DNA from: Streptomyces sp. DvalAA-43
GTDB taxonomy: Bacteria > Actinomycetota > Actinomycetes > Streptomycetales > Streptomycetaceae
Reading direction: 5' to 3'
Assembly (NCBI RefSeq): GCF_900091725.1
Contig: NZ_FMBW01000031.1
Span: forward strand, 1 to 64,000
Length of the DNA stretch: 64,000 nucleotides
A model generated the notes under the pieces. The model had not been told where the DNA came from. It did no database searches and worked only from the letters and a program-made list of their open reading frames with translations. The translations under genes were made by a program, and so were the position numbers. Within the stretch, counting starts at the first letter, position 1. Each line of letters begins with the position of its first letter. Positions 32,409 through 41,016 of the stretch are shown here, in pieces.

Positions 32409-32491
32409 TGTGGAGTGCTGGGTGCTGGGTGTGCGGCGAAGGGGGAGGGGCGGCGCCCCCCGGAGTTCGCCGTAAGGCCGTGCTCAGCGGT

Positions 32492-33253
32492 TCAGGACTT
32501 GCCCGCCGACTTCATGGAGCTCACCGCGTCGGCGACCGTGCCCCGGTACAGGCCGAGCTTCGGGTCGCGCACCTTGACGTCCGGGCCGAGCTCGAAGTTC
32601 TGGGTGTCCGCGTTGGGCATGTGGTCGCCGTCGGCGAGCACGTTCATCTCGTTGATCCAGGTCAGCCCGTTGCCGCCGCTCGGGTTGAGGTCGATCACCG
32701 CGATGGCGGCGGTCTTCGGCTTGACCGGGTAGGCCGGTGCGCCGCCCAGGCCACCGGGAACCGCCGGCGTGATGTCCCCGCTGTGGTCCGAGGCCTTCGA
32801 GGCGCCCAGGCTGACCCGCGGGAAGTAGCTCAGGCCGCAGGAGTTCGCGCCGGTGTTGTTGACCTCGATCACCTGCTGGGTGGCCGAGCCCTCGCGGGGG
32901 TAGACGCGCACCGACAGGTCGCTGCTCTTGCACGGGTGCTTGTAGGCGTAGCTGTCGCTGGTGTTGCCGCTCGCGGTGCTGCCGCCCTTGGACGTGCTCG
33001 TCTTCGAGGTGCCCGTCTTCGTGGCACCGGTGTTCTGCGCGGTGCTGTCGGCCTTCGAGGTGCCCGTGGCCTTCGTGGCGTCCGAGGACTGGCCGGCGTC
33101 GGTCGACGCGCCGGCCGACGCGGCGTTGTCCGCGCTGCCGGCGGACTTCGTGCCGGTCTCGTCGCCGCCACCGCAGGCGGTGAGTGCCAGAGCGAGGACC
33201 GCGGTGACGGCGCCGAGGGCGGCGGTGTGCTTGCGGGTGCGGATCGTACGCAT
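32492..33253 (-). CDS. DUF4232 lipoprotein
   Basis: This 253-residue protein has a lipoprotein signal with lipobox LTAC (Cys about residue 27). A long Ser/Thr/Lys/Gly linker contains repeated TGTSK units (about 60-95). The DUF4232-type domain follows (SDLSVRVYPREGSATQQVIEVNNTG, GLSYFPRVSL, GGLGGAPAYPVKP). It is exposed on the cell surface. The function of the family is unknown. It is divergent from the pilin-like/DUF1023 fusion gene, with 388 bp between. Confidence 0.87.
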   Translation of the reverse strand: MRTIRTRKHTAALGAVTAVLALALTACGGGDETGTKSAGSADNAASAGASTDAGQSSDATKATGTSKADSTAQNTGATKTGTSKTSTSKGGSTASGNTSDSYAYKHPCKSSDLSVRVYPREGSATQQVIEVNNTGANSCGLSYFPRVSLGASKASDHSGDITPAVPGGLGGAPAYPVKPKTAAIAVIDLNPSGGNGLTWINEMNVLADGDHMPNADTQNFELGPDVKVRDPKLGLYRGTVADAVSSMKSAGKS

Positions 33254-33346
33254 GGAATCTCCCAGGGCGAGGGTGAGAACAAGGCCCGGATCCTGCGGCG
33301 AACCGCTCTCTCTGACCTCTTGACAACCTCAGCATCCTGTGGATCG

Positions 33347-33390
33347 CTCACGTTCCGCTGACGCCTCACTGACGTCCCGCTGACGTCTCC
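33347..33390. repeat. Four 11-bp direct repeats in a divergent promoter region
   Basis: Consecutive 11-mers are ctcacgttccg, ctgacgcctca, ctgacgtcccg and ctgacgtctcc. They lie between the DUF4232 gene (minus, start 33253) and the fusion gene (plus, start 33642). An 11-bp period puts each copy on the same DNA face and is typical of OmpR-family response-regulator sites. A TTGACA hexamer lies at 33320-33325. The rest of 33254-33641 shows nothing else. Confidence 0.6.
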
Positions 33391-33641
33391 GGGACCGGCC
33401 CCGGACCGGGCGCCGCCCCGGTGCGCGGGCGGGCGCGGCGCGTCAGCCGGGTCCGGCGCGGCGCCGCTCCGGGGCCGGGGAGCGGGGGGTGGACGGATGG
33501 CCTGAACTGGCGGGCCGGGCGCGGACATTGAGTCCGGCATTGGGCCCTGGGGCCCATGCCGGGTCCCGTGTTGCTGTGGTCGCATACGGATACCGGGGGG
33601 AACTGTCGCTGTACCCACTCACAAAGCTGGGGAGACTCGCC

Positions 33642-36029
33642 GTGTCGGGCATACGAGAACTAGCGGTACCGGGCGGTGCCGCCTTGAGCACCGCCGAGGT
33701 CCCTCCGGGCAGACAACCTTTGTCGCGCTCCTTGCAGGCGGTGCTGATTCTCGTCCGGCTGCTCTTCGTCCTCACGGTCGTCGGCACCTTCGACGCGCTG
33801 GTCGTGGCCTCGTCCGTCGATGCGCTGGACGGCCGCCTGCTGGGCATGGTGCTGTACGCGGCGCTCCCCGGGATCGCCGGGTTCGTGCTGTCGCTGTACC
33901 TGAGGACCGGCGGCGTCTGGATCCGGCGCGGGCTCCTGGCCGTACACGCCTGGCTCATCCTCGGCGCGCTGGCGACGCTGAACGACGCGGAGAACGGGCG
34001 GGGCGTGACGCAGCTGGTGCTGCCCGTCGTCGTCCTCGCCCTGCTGTCCCGGCCCAGTGCGCGGGCCTGGTTCCGGCTCGCCCCCGAACAGCGCGTCGAG
34101 CACCGGCCGTTCAGCGTCGTCAGGCGGATGGTCAAGTGGCGCCGGGACAACGGTCAGACCGCGATGGAATACCTGGGCATGATCCTCGTGGTCGTCGCCC
34201 TCATCGGCGGGCTCGTGGCCACGGGGATCGGCGGGCAGGTGTCCGGCCAGCTCCGGAACGCCATCTGCCAGCTGACCGGAAGCGCCTGCCCGCCGCCCGG
34301 CGCCATCGCGGGCGGCAGCAGCGGCAATGGGAACGGCAACGGCAACGGGAACGGTCAGGGGAGCGGCGGTGCCAGCTCCGGCGCCGGGTCCGAAGGTGCC
34401 ACCGTGACCGGTGGGACGGGTGCCGACGGGTCGGATGCGACCGGCGGTGCCGGCGGGGCCGGGGGATCTGAAGCCTCAGGCGGTGCCGGTGGTGCCGGTG
34501 GCTCGGACGGATCCGGTGGTGCCGGTGGTGCCGGTGGTGCCGGTGGTGCTGGTGGTTCGGACGGAACCGGTGGTTCTTCTTCAGGAGTCGACGCGGGTAG
34601 ACAATCCCCGACCACGGGTTCCACCCACCGCCCGGACGGCAACTTCTTCACCGGCATCGTGGGCGACGACGGTCTGCTGGGCGACGTCACCGGCGCCATC
34701 GACACGATCGCGCACCCGGTCAACACCGCCAAGGGCGTCGCCGACCAGTACGCCCAGGCCGCCAACAAGGCGGGCGACAAGTGGAACAAGGGCAAGTACG
34801 TGGCCGCCGCCTGGGACCTGACCAAGGGGTCCGGCGGAGGCGGCAGCGCGCTCACCGGACTGCCCGGCTCCGGCGGCCGCGTCGAGTCGGCGGTACGGGA
34901 CGGGGAGCGGCAGTACCTCAACGACCGCATCCCGCGCGGCTCCAGCCCGGCCGGGCGCGAGGCGTGGTGGAAGGGGCTGACCCAGGAGCAGCGGGACCGG
35001 TACCTGGAGCTCTCCCCGGACCAGATCGGCAGCCTGGACGGCATCCCGGTGGCGGACCGGGACACGGCCAACCGCCGGAACCTGCCGGACCTGATCTCGA
35101 AGCTGGAGGGCCAGAACGACAAGGCGTCGAAGGAGAAGCTGGCCGGGCTGCGCGAGATCGACCGGCAGCTGAAGGAGGGCAGCCAGCCCCCGATGTACCT
35201 CATCGGCATCGGCGACGAGGGCAACGGGCGCGCGATCGTCTCCTACGGGAACCCCGACACCTCGAAGAACGTGTCGGCGTACGTACCGGGGCTGAACACC
35301 TCCCTCGACGAGGAATTCGCGAAGAACGACCTCAAGCGCGCCCGTGACACGGCGATCGGCGCCCAGGGCTACGACCCGTCCAGCGCGTCGATCGTCTGGC
35401 TCGGATACGACGCGCCGCAGACGCCGGACGGGCTGTCGAGCCTGGCGGTCGCGGGCACCGGCCGGGCGGAGAAGGGCGGCGTGGCGTACAACGACTTCAT
35501 GAGCGGCATCTCGGCCACCAACCAGAACAAGGACCCGCACATCACGGCCATCGGGCACTCCTACGGCTCGCGCACCGTCGGCGCCGCCGCCAAGCACATC
35601 GGCGGGATCCCCGGGGTGGACGACATCATCCTGGTCGGCAGCCCCGGGGTGGGCGTGGACCGGGCCGTGGACCTCGGCGTCGGTGCCGGGCACGTCTTCG
35701 TCGGCGCCGCCGCCAACGACCCGGTGACCAAGCTCCCGTCCAAGACGCAGGTCGTCGTGGGCGGGATCGGGATGATCCTGGGCGGTCCGGCCGGCGCGTA
35801 CATCGCGGGTGACCTGGCCGACCGGGGCGACGACGATCTCTGGTTCGGCAAGGACCCGGCGAGCAAGGCCTTCGGGGCCACGCGGTTCCCGGTGGACCCG
35901 GGCAAGCCCATGAGCTTCGATTCGCACTCGAACTACTTCAACCCGGTGCGGGACGCCGTGTCCGCCGACAGCATCGCCCTTATCGTGTCGGGACACTCCG
36001 ACCGGCTCAAGATGGAGGAACAGCGATGA
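33642..36029 (+). CDS. Fusion: membrane domain, Flp/Tad pilin-like helix, DUF1023 hydrolase
   Basis: This 795-residue protein has three parts. Residues 30-145 form a four-helix membrane domain. Around 165-190 is RRDNGQTAMEYLGMILVVV, a Flp/Tad pilin-like N-terminus. A Gly/Asn and Gly/Ala/Ser low-complexity linker (about 215-320) follows. The C-terminal half is a DUF1023 alpha/beta hydrolase with the nucleophile Ser in AIGHSYGSRT and the block SIVWLGYDAPQ. It should therefore be exported or surface-anchored. The GTG at 33642 has ggggag upstream. An internal ATG at 34128 could start a pilin-DUF1023 protein alone. It overlaps the next lipoprotein gene by 4 nt. Confidence 0.82.
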   Translation: MSGIRELAVPGGAALSTAEVPPGRQPLSRSLQAVLILVRLLFVLTVVGTFDALVVASSVDALDGRLLGMVLYAALPGIAGFVLSLYLRTGGVWIRRGLLAVHAWLILGALATLNDAENGRGVTQLVLPVVVLALLSRPSARAWFRLAPEQRVEHRPFSVVRRMVKWRRDNGQTAMEYLGMILVVVALIGGLVATGIGGQVSGQLRNAICQLTGSACPPPGAIAGGSSGNGNGNGNGNGQGSGGASSGAGSEGATVTGGTGADGSDATGGAGGAGGSEASGGAGGAGGSDGSGGAGGAGGAGGAGGSDGTGGSSSGVDAGRQSPTTGSTHRPDGNFFTGIVGDDGLLGDVTGAIDTIAHPVNTAKGVADQYAQAANKAGDKWNKGKYVAAAWDLTKGSGGGGSALTGLPGSGGRVESAVRDGERQYLNDRIPRGSSPAGREAWWKGLTQEQRDRYLELSPDQIGSLDGIPVADRDTANRRNLPDLISKLEGQNDKASKEKLAGLREIDRQLKEGSQPPMYLIGIGDEGNGRAIVSYGNPDTSKNVSAYVPGLNTSLDEEFAKNDLKRARDTAIGAQGYDPSSASIVWLGYDAPQTPDGLSSLAVAGTGRAEKGGVAYNDFMSGISATNQNKDPHITAIGHSYGSRTVGAAAKHIGGIPGVDDIILVGSPGVGVDRAVDLGVGAGHVFVGAAANDPVTKLPSKTQVVVGGIGMILGGPAGAYIAGDLADRGDDDLWFGKDPASKAFGATRFPVDPGKPMSFDSHSNYFNPVRDAVSADSIALIVSGHSDRLKMEEQR

Positions 36030-36640
36030 GGCGCAGATTCCAGATCGTCGCGGTCGCTCTGGCTGTCGGCTTCACGTTGTCCGCCTGCGGCAGCGAGAAG
36101 GCACAGTCGGGTGCGGACACGAGCACCCCGGCCGCCGAGAGCGGCACGGGCAGCAAGGACACCAAGGGCACCAAGGGGAACAGCATGGACATGCAGGAGG
36201 CCGCCGACCGGGCCGACGGCATGCTCGACGCCGTACTGAAGGAGATCAACCCCGAGGTCCAGTGGGCCCACGGTCCCACGTCCAAGGGCAGCTGCGATGT
36301 GACGCGCAGGCGCACCGTCATGACCATCGTGTCCGCGGACCGCCGACAGGGCTTCCTGGACCAGGTCGAGAAGTTCTGGCGCGCGAGCGACTACCGCATC
36401 AAGGCGAAGAACAACGATACGGAGTTCCCGGCGGTCTACGCGGTGACGAAGGACGGCTTCGGCATCAGTGTGAGCGTCCGCGCCAAGGGGCAGGCCTTCT
36501 TCGAGGCGGACACCCCCTGCGTGAAGGAGTCGAAGGTCGCCGACTCCGTGTCCAAGCCGAACGGTCCGGCGTACGAGGGCGTCTATCCGCTCCCCAGCCC
36601 CAATGTGCGCTCAGAGTTCTGGTCCGCCGGCGCTTCCTGA
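36026..36640 (+). CDS. Lipoprotein coupled to the DUF1023 protein
   Basis: This 204-residue protein has a lipobox LSAC (Cys about residue 21), a Ser/Thr/Lys linker and a C-terminal globular domain with DVTRRRTVMTIVSADRR and FGISVSVRAKGQ. Its ATG overlaps the upstream stop as ATGA, so the two proteins probably act together at the cell surface, for example with the lipoprotein as inhibitor or chaperone of the hydrolase. I do not recognise a named family. Confidence 0.8.
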   Translation: MRRRFQIVAVALAVGFTLSACGSEKAQSGADTSTPAAESGTGSKDTKGTKGNSMDMQEAADRADGMLDAVLKEINPEVQWAHGPTSKGSCDVTRRRTVMTIVSADRRQGFLDQVEKFWRASDYRIKAKNNDTEFPAVYAVTKDGFGISVSVRAKGQAFFEADTPCVKESKVADSVSKPNGPAYEGVYPLPSPNVRSEFWSAGAS

Positions 36641-36850
36641 CGGTGCATCGGTGATGCGGTGTGGTGCGTCGGTCGGTCGATCCGGCCGGCGCACCGGGTG
36701 CGCCGGGTGCGCCGGGCCGCGTGTCCGGTGCGCCGGGCCGGTGGTCCCGTGCGCCGGAATGGCCGGTCGATGCCCCTCGGTGACCCTGATTACTCGTACA
36801 CACCCTCGAAACCGCCCATGAACACGTCCCCGATGGGGGATGGTTGAGGG

Positions 36851-37858
36851 GTGCGGAAATTCTGGGTGATCGGTGGCATCGGTGTCGGCATGGCCATGTG
36901 CTTCGTGGCGTTGCTCGTCGTCGGTACGTACTCCGCCGCCGCCGGGCTCGCCGGTCCCGGCGGCGGTGCCGTGGCGCTGGCCAAGGGGGCCGTGCCCGCG
37001 AAGTTCCAGTCGCTGGTGCAGAAGTGGGGCAACCTCTGTCCCGCCATCAACCCGGCCCTGCTGGCCGCCCAGCTGTACCAGGAGAGCGGGTGGAACCCCC
37101 GGGCCCAGAGCCCCGCCGCCGCGCAGGGCATCGCCCAGTTCATCCCGGGCACCTGGGCCACCCACGGCATCGACGGGGACAACGACGGCGACCGGGACGT
37201 ATGGGACCCGGCCGACGCGATCCCCTCCGCCGCCTCGTACGACTGCGAACTGGCCGGGTACGTGAAGAAGGTGCCGGGGGATCAGACGGACAACATGCTG
37301 GCCGCGTACAACGCCGGCGCGTACCGGGTGATCCGGTCCGGCGGGGTGCCGGCCATCTCGGAGACGCAGAACTACGTCACCATCATCCGCTCCCTGGAGA
37401 AGAGCTTCGCCAGGCCCGTCGGCCGCGTCGCCCCCTCGGAGCAGGCGGCCGGGGCGATCTACTTCGCCCAGAAGAAGCTCGGTACGCCGTACCTCTGGGG
37501 CGGGAACGGCACGCCCGAGCAGAACGGGCGGTTCGACTGCTCGGGGCTGACCCAGGCCGCGTACCGGACCGTGGACATCGAGCTGCCCCGGGTGGCGAAC
37601 GATCAGTACAACGCCGGGCCGCACCCCTCCCGGGACGAGCTGCTCCCGGGCGACCTGGTGTTCTTCTCGAACGACCTGGGCAACTCACGGGCCATCCATC
37701 ACGTGGGGATCTACGTCGGCGGCGGCTACATGATCAACGCTCCGTACACCGGGGCCGTGATCCGGTTCGACAAGATCGACGCGCCCGACTACTTCGGCGC
37801 GACGCGCGTGACCAAGGACGGGGCCGCGGCCCTTCCGACGGCCCGGCCGGCGGCATGA
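36851..37858 (+). CDS. Bifunctional SLT lytic transglycosylase/NlpC-P60 hydrolase
   Basis: This 335-residue exported protein has an N-terminal membrane or signal segment (5-30). A soluble lytic transglycosylase domain has the catalytic Glu in AQLYQESGWNPRAQSP, then QGIAQFIPGTW and LAAYNAG. The C-terminal NlpC/P60 domain has Cys in FDCSGLTQAAY and His in RAIHHVGIYVGGG. It resembles hydrolases found with conjugation or T4SS apparatus, though here it stands apart from the T4SS-like operon. The GTG start is at 36851. The upstream spacer 36641-36850 contains gtgcgccgg reiterations and no gene. Confidence 0.9.
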   Translation: MRKFWVIGGIGVGMAMCFVALLVVGTYSAAAGLAGPGGGAVALAKGAVPAKFQSLVQKWGNLCPAINPALLAAQLYQESGWNPRAQSPAAAQGIAQFIPGTWATHGIDGDNDGDRDVWDPADAIPSAASYDCELAGYVKKVPGDQTDNMLAAYNAGAYRVIRSGGVPAISETQNYVTIIRSLEKSFARPVGRVAPSEQAAGAIYFAQKKLGTPYLWGGNGTPEQNGRFDCSGLTQAAYRTVDIELPRVANDQYNAGPHPSRDELLPGDLVFFSNDLGNSRAIHHVGIYVGGGYMINAPYTGAVIRFDKIDAPDYFGATRVTKDGAAALPTARPAA

Positions 37859-38078
37859 CGCGGTGGCGGCGGTGGCCGGAACTCTCCGTGAAGCCTGGGC
37901 CCTGAGCTGCGACGACGAGTCTCTCTTCGATAACGTCATGGTGATCATTCGGTGGAGAGTGGAACGCGGGCACGGGCGACGTCGTTCCCTGGGTGGACCG
38001 GAACCACGGCGCATCGAGCATGCGGCGGCTGTCCGAAAGGCCCTCGCGGGCGGAGCAGCCGCACGGCACCGATCCACG

Positions 38079-38108
38079 CAGTACGGATCAGCGCAGTACG
38101 GATCAGCG
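38079..38108 (+). repeat. Two 15-bp tandem repeats in PAP2 leader
   Basis: The unit cagtacggatcagcg occurs twice in direct succession, with a partial third copy. It lies about 85 bp before the PAP2 start. No function is evident. Confidence 0.7.
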
Positions 38109-38193
38109 CAATGATCGAACCGACACGGGGGTTCGTCACAGCGGTGCACATGGGCGTGCCCGCGGCAGCAGACAAGGCAAGGGGCCGCAGCAG

Positions 38194-38925
38194 ATGGCTG
38201 GACTCGCACTGGATGGGTCGAACCCCGACGTCAGCCTGCTCTACGACATCAACGGACTCGCGAAGTCCGCTCCCACCTGGTTCGACCGGGTCATGGAGTT
38301 CGTCGGTGAGTACGGAATCATGCTCGGCATGGTCCTGGTGGTCCTGTGGTGCTGGTGGAGCGTGCGCCGCCGCGGCACGGTCGACGACTCGGTGACGGCG
38401 GTCTCCGGAATCGTCTGGGCCCCGCTCGCCGCCGGGATCGCGCTCCTGATCAACATCCCGATCCGCGGATTCGTGCACCGGCCCCGCCCGTTCCGGGACC
38501 ACCAGGGCCTGGACGTCCTGGTGTCGGGGAAGACCGACTTCTCCTTCGTGAGCGACCACGCCACGATGGCGATGGCACTGGCCGTCGGGATCTTCGTGGC
38601 CAACCGGAAGTTCGGCATCGCCGCGATCGCGCTCGCCCTCCTGGAGGGCTTCTGCCGGATCTACATGGGCGTCCACTACCCGACCGATGTCATCGGCGGA
38701 TTCGCGCTCGGCACGGCGGTCGCCCTGCTGCTCGCCCCGCTGGCGATGATGCTGCTGACCCCGCTGGCGGCGGCCGTCTCGCGGTCGGAGCGGTTCGGGT
38801 GGCTCGTACGGTCGCGTCGGCCGGAGCCGGTGCCCGCGGCCGGTGGCCGGGCCGGGGCGTTCGGCATCCCCGAGCCGCGGCCGGGCACGGGCGGCGGCGA
38901 CGGCGAGAAGGACCTCGCCGCATAG
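38194..38925 (+). CDS. PAP2-family phosphatase
   Basis: This 243-residue membrane protein has about five transmembrane helices and the three PAP2 motifs: RGFVHRPRPF, FVSDHATMAMA (usually PSGH) and YMGVHYPTDVIGG. It is likely to dephosphorylate a lipid such as undecaprenyl diphosphate or phosphatidate. The ATG at 38194 gives MAGLALDGSNPDV. Upstream frame extension has low-complexity Arg/Thr sequence and is less likely. It is convergent with the FAD oxidoreductase, only 19 bp apart. Confidence 0.87.
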   Translation: MAGLALDGSNPDVSLLYDINGLAKSAPTWFDRVMEFVGEYGIMLGMVLVVLWCWWSVRRRGTVDDSVTAVSGIVWAPLAAGIALLINIPIRGFVHRPRPFRDHQGLDVLVSGKTDFSFVSDHATMAMALAVGIFVANRKFGIAAIALALLEGFCRIYMGVHYPTDVIGGFALGTAVALLLAPLAMMLLTPLAAAVSRSERFGWLVRSRRPEPVPAAGGRAGAFGIPEPRPGTGGGDGEKDLAA

Positions 38926-38944
38926 GCCTGTCCGGCGGCAGCCC

Positions 38945-40576
38945 TCAGAGCCCCTGCGGGAAGGCGAAGAGGCGGTCGGGGTCGTACTGCTTCTTCAGGG
39001 CGGTGAGGCGCTCGGCCGCCGAGCCGTAGTAGGCCCGGCGCCAGTCGGTCAGCGCCGGGTCGGTGTAGTTCTGGTAGGCCGCTCCGGACGCGTGGCGGCG
39101 CATCGCCGCATGAGTGTTTTTCAGCCAGTCCTGCTGGGCGCCGCCCGCCGTGCCGGGGTTCCAGGAAGCGATGTACTGGCTGAGCACCCGCGAGCCGCGG
39201 TGGACGAAGGCCGTCGCCTGCGGGGAGACCCGGTTGATCGCCCCGCCGAGCGCGGTGAGCGCGACGGAGCCGGACCCGCCGCCCCGCGTCACCGGAATCC
39301 GGGTGAACGCCTCGGTCCGGTCGAGCAGCGCCTGTATGCCCGCCGGGGACAGGGAGCGGTCGTAGAAGTCGGACGCGGCGGCGTACGTCTCGCGCCGGAG
39401 CGTGCCCTGGGTGGTGCGGCCGGGCGTCGTCCCCGGCAGATGGCACTGCGCGTCGGTGATGCCCGAGCAGCCCGCGTACCCGAGCATCGAATCCTGGTAG
39501 CTGCGGCGGCGCAGCGAGACGGAGGAGGCCGGGGCGCCGATCCGGTCGGCGAGGCGGTCCACGGCGTTCTGCAGGTCGCCGTAGGTGCCCAGGCTGAACG
39601 CGGCGACCGAGACGGTCGGGGCGACGCCTCCCGGGCCGGCGTCGAGATGCGCCGAGGACCAGATCTCGTCGGGCTGGGACGGGCCCCACTCCTGCCAGGC
39701 CGAGACGACGGACCGGGCGCGCGACCACGGCCACGACAGGTACGCGGTGACCGTCCGCGGGACCGGGCGGGTCCGGAACGTCAGCTCGGTGACCACGCCG
39801 AAGTTGCCGTTGCCCGCGCCGCGCAGCGCCCAGAAGAGGTCCGGGTGGTGCCCTGCGTCCACGGTGAGGGTCTTGCCGTCGGCCGTGACGATGGTCGCCG
39901 CGGTCAGGCTGTCGCAGGTCAGGCCGTATGCGCGGGAGGCGACGCCGTGGCCGCCGCCGAGGGTGAGGCCGGAGATGCCGACGGTGGGGCAGGAGCCCCC
40001 GGGGATCGTCAGACCACTGCGGGCGAGGCCCTGGTAGACGTCGATGAGCCGGGCGCCCGCGCCGATCGTGCCGTCCGGGCCGACCCGGGAGAGGGACGAG
40101 ACGTCCAGGACGAGGCGCCCGTCGCCGCTCGACCAGCCCGCGTAGGAGTGGCCGCCGCTGCGGATGGAGACGGGGGTGCCCGTGCGGCGGGCGAAGGAGA
40201 GGCACTCGCGGACGTCCGCCTCGTGCCGTACGTAGGCGACGGCCGCGGGCTTCAGGTCGTCGAAGCGGGTGTTGTAGAGCTGACGGGCGGTCGGATAGGA
40301 GGCGTCCTGGGGCCGTATGAGGCTGCCGTCGAGGTTCCCGGCCAGGGCGGACCAGTCCGCGGCCCCGGCGGAGGAGGGCTTCGGCGGGGCTGATGTGGCG
40401 GGTGAGGCGGGTGTGCTGCCCGTGCCGTCCGTGCCGCCCGGGGTGCCGGACGCGCCGGGGGACGCGCCGTCGGAGGTGGATGTGCCGCTGCAGGCGGTGG
40501 TGGTGGCGCCGGTGAGCACCACCGCGGCGCCCGCGGTGAGCAGGGTGCGCCGGGCCGGCGGGCGTGGCTGGTTCAT
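38945..40576 (-). CDS. Tat-exported FAD-linked oxidoreductase, bicovalent FAD type
   Basis: This 543-residue enzyme has the Tat signal RRTLLTAGAAVVL followed by a lipobox-like TTAC, so it is probably a Tat-exported lipoprotein. The PCMH FAD domain contains RSGGHSYAGW and GGSCPTVGISGLTLGGG. The His and Cys in these blocks are the residues that link FAD covalently in berberine-bridge-type bicovalent oxidases. The BBE C-terminus ends YYGSAAERLTALKKQYDPD. Substrates of this class include oligosaccharides and alkaloid-like compounds. The specificity here is unknown. Confidence 0.9.
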   Translation of the reverse strand: MNQPRPPARRTLLTAGAAVVLTGATTTACSGTSTSDGASPGASGTPGGTDGTGSTPASPATSAPPKPSSAGAADWSALAGNLDGSLIRPQDASYPTARQLYNTRFDDLKPAAVAYVRHEADVRECLSFARRTGTPVSIRSGGHSYAGWSSGDGRLVLDVSSLSRVGPDGTIGAGARLIDVYQGLARSGLTIPGGSCPTVGISGLTLGGGHGVASRAYGLTCDSLTAATIVTADGKTLTVDAGHHPDLFWALRGAGNGNFGVVTELTFRTRPVPRTVTAYLSWPWSRARSVVSAWQEWGPSQPDEIWSSAHLDAGPGGVAPTVSVAAFSLGTYGDLQNAVDRLADRIGAPASSVSLRRRSYQDSMLGYAGCSGITDAQCHLPGTTPGRTTQGTLRRETYAAASDFYDRSLSPAGIQALLDRTEAFTRIPVTRGGGSGSVALTALGGAINRVSPQATAFVHRGSRVLSQYIASWNPGTAGGAQQDWLKNTHAAMRRHASGAAYQNYTDPALTDWRRAYYGSAAERLTALKKQYDPDRLFAFPQGL

Positions 40577-40691
40577 CGGATCTCCGAGTCTTGGCGCTGA
40601 CGGGCCGGACGGTGGGGGGCGGAGGCCGGACGGTGGTGGGGAGGGCGGAGGCCGGGCACGGGGGGATCACCCGGTCGGGTCGGGGGAGATG

Positions 40692-40883
40692 TCAGGGGGC
40701 CGCCGCGCGGTGCTCCGCGGCGTCGGTGCGGGCCCGGTCTCTGGAGCGGCGGGCCGGTCCGGACCAGCCGCAGCCGCAGCGTGCGGTGCAGAAGGAGCCG
40801 CGTTCCACGGTCGTGGGCTGGTGCCCGGTGGACGCGGCGTCGGGGGCGGTCGGCGGGACCTCGTCGGTGGGTCGCTCATGCAC
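40692..40883 (-). CDS. Small conserved cysteine-containing protein
   Basis: This 63-residue ORF has VERGSFCTARCGCGWSGP followed by ARRSRDRARTDAAEH, a pattern I recognise from small Streptomyces hypotheticals. The CxxxCxC cluster and the late His suggest metal binding. The GTG start at 40883 lacks a convincing ribosome binding site. It overlaps shadows on the other strand, so confidence is moderate. Confidence 0.5.
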   Translation of the reverse strand: MHERPTDEVPPTAPDAASTGHQPTTVERGSFCTARCGCGWSGPARRSRDRARTDAAEHRAAAP

Positions 40884-41016
40884 CCGTCCACGGTACTGGG
40901 CACGGCCACCCGGCGGTGCGGCGGACGGGGGCGGCGTGACGGGGGACACGGGGCGTCGTTATGCGGAACGGATGGGCCTCTCGGGCAGGCGTTACGGCGT
41001 TGGGGGTTGGCAGGCG

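Larger units (their letters stand above)
31941..32491. other. 551-bp intergenic region without a gene
   Basis: No frame in this stretch looks coding. The 5' part is GC-rich and featureless apart from reiterated ttccgcgg- and gcgcgc-rich patches (short arms cgcggcgc/gcgccgcg around 32283-32310). The 3' part carries a 22-bp tandem array and a strong hairpin, given separately. Confidence 0.6.

Noticed and set aside
36641..36850. Small gene in gtgcgccgg-rich spacer
   Set aside because: Frames here are low-complexity Arg/Gly/Pro with no ribosome binding site.
40667..40909. Alternative 80-residue minus frame overlapping the small Cys protein
   Set aside because: It is Pro/Ala/Arg-rich, while the other frame has a conserved-looking Cys/His pattern.
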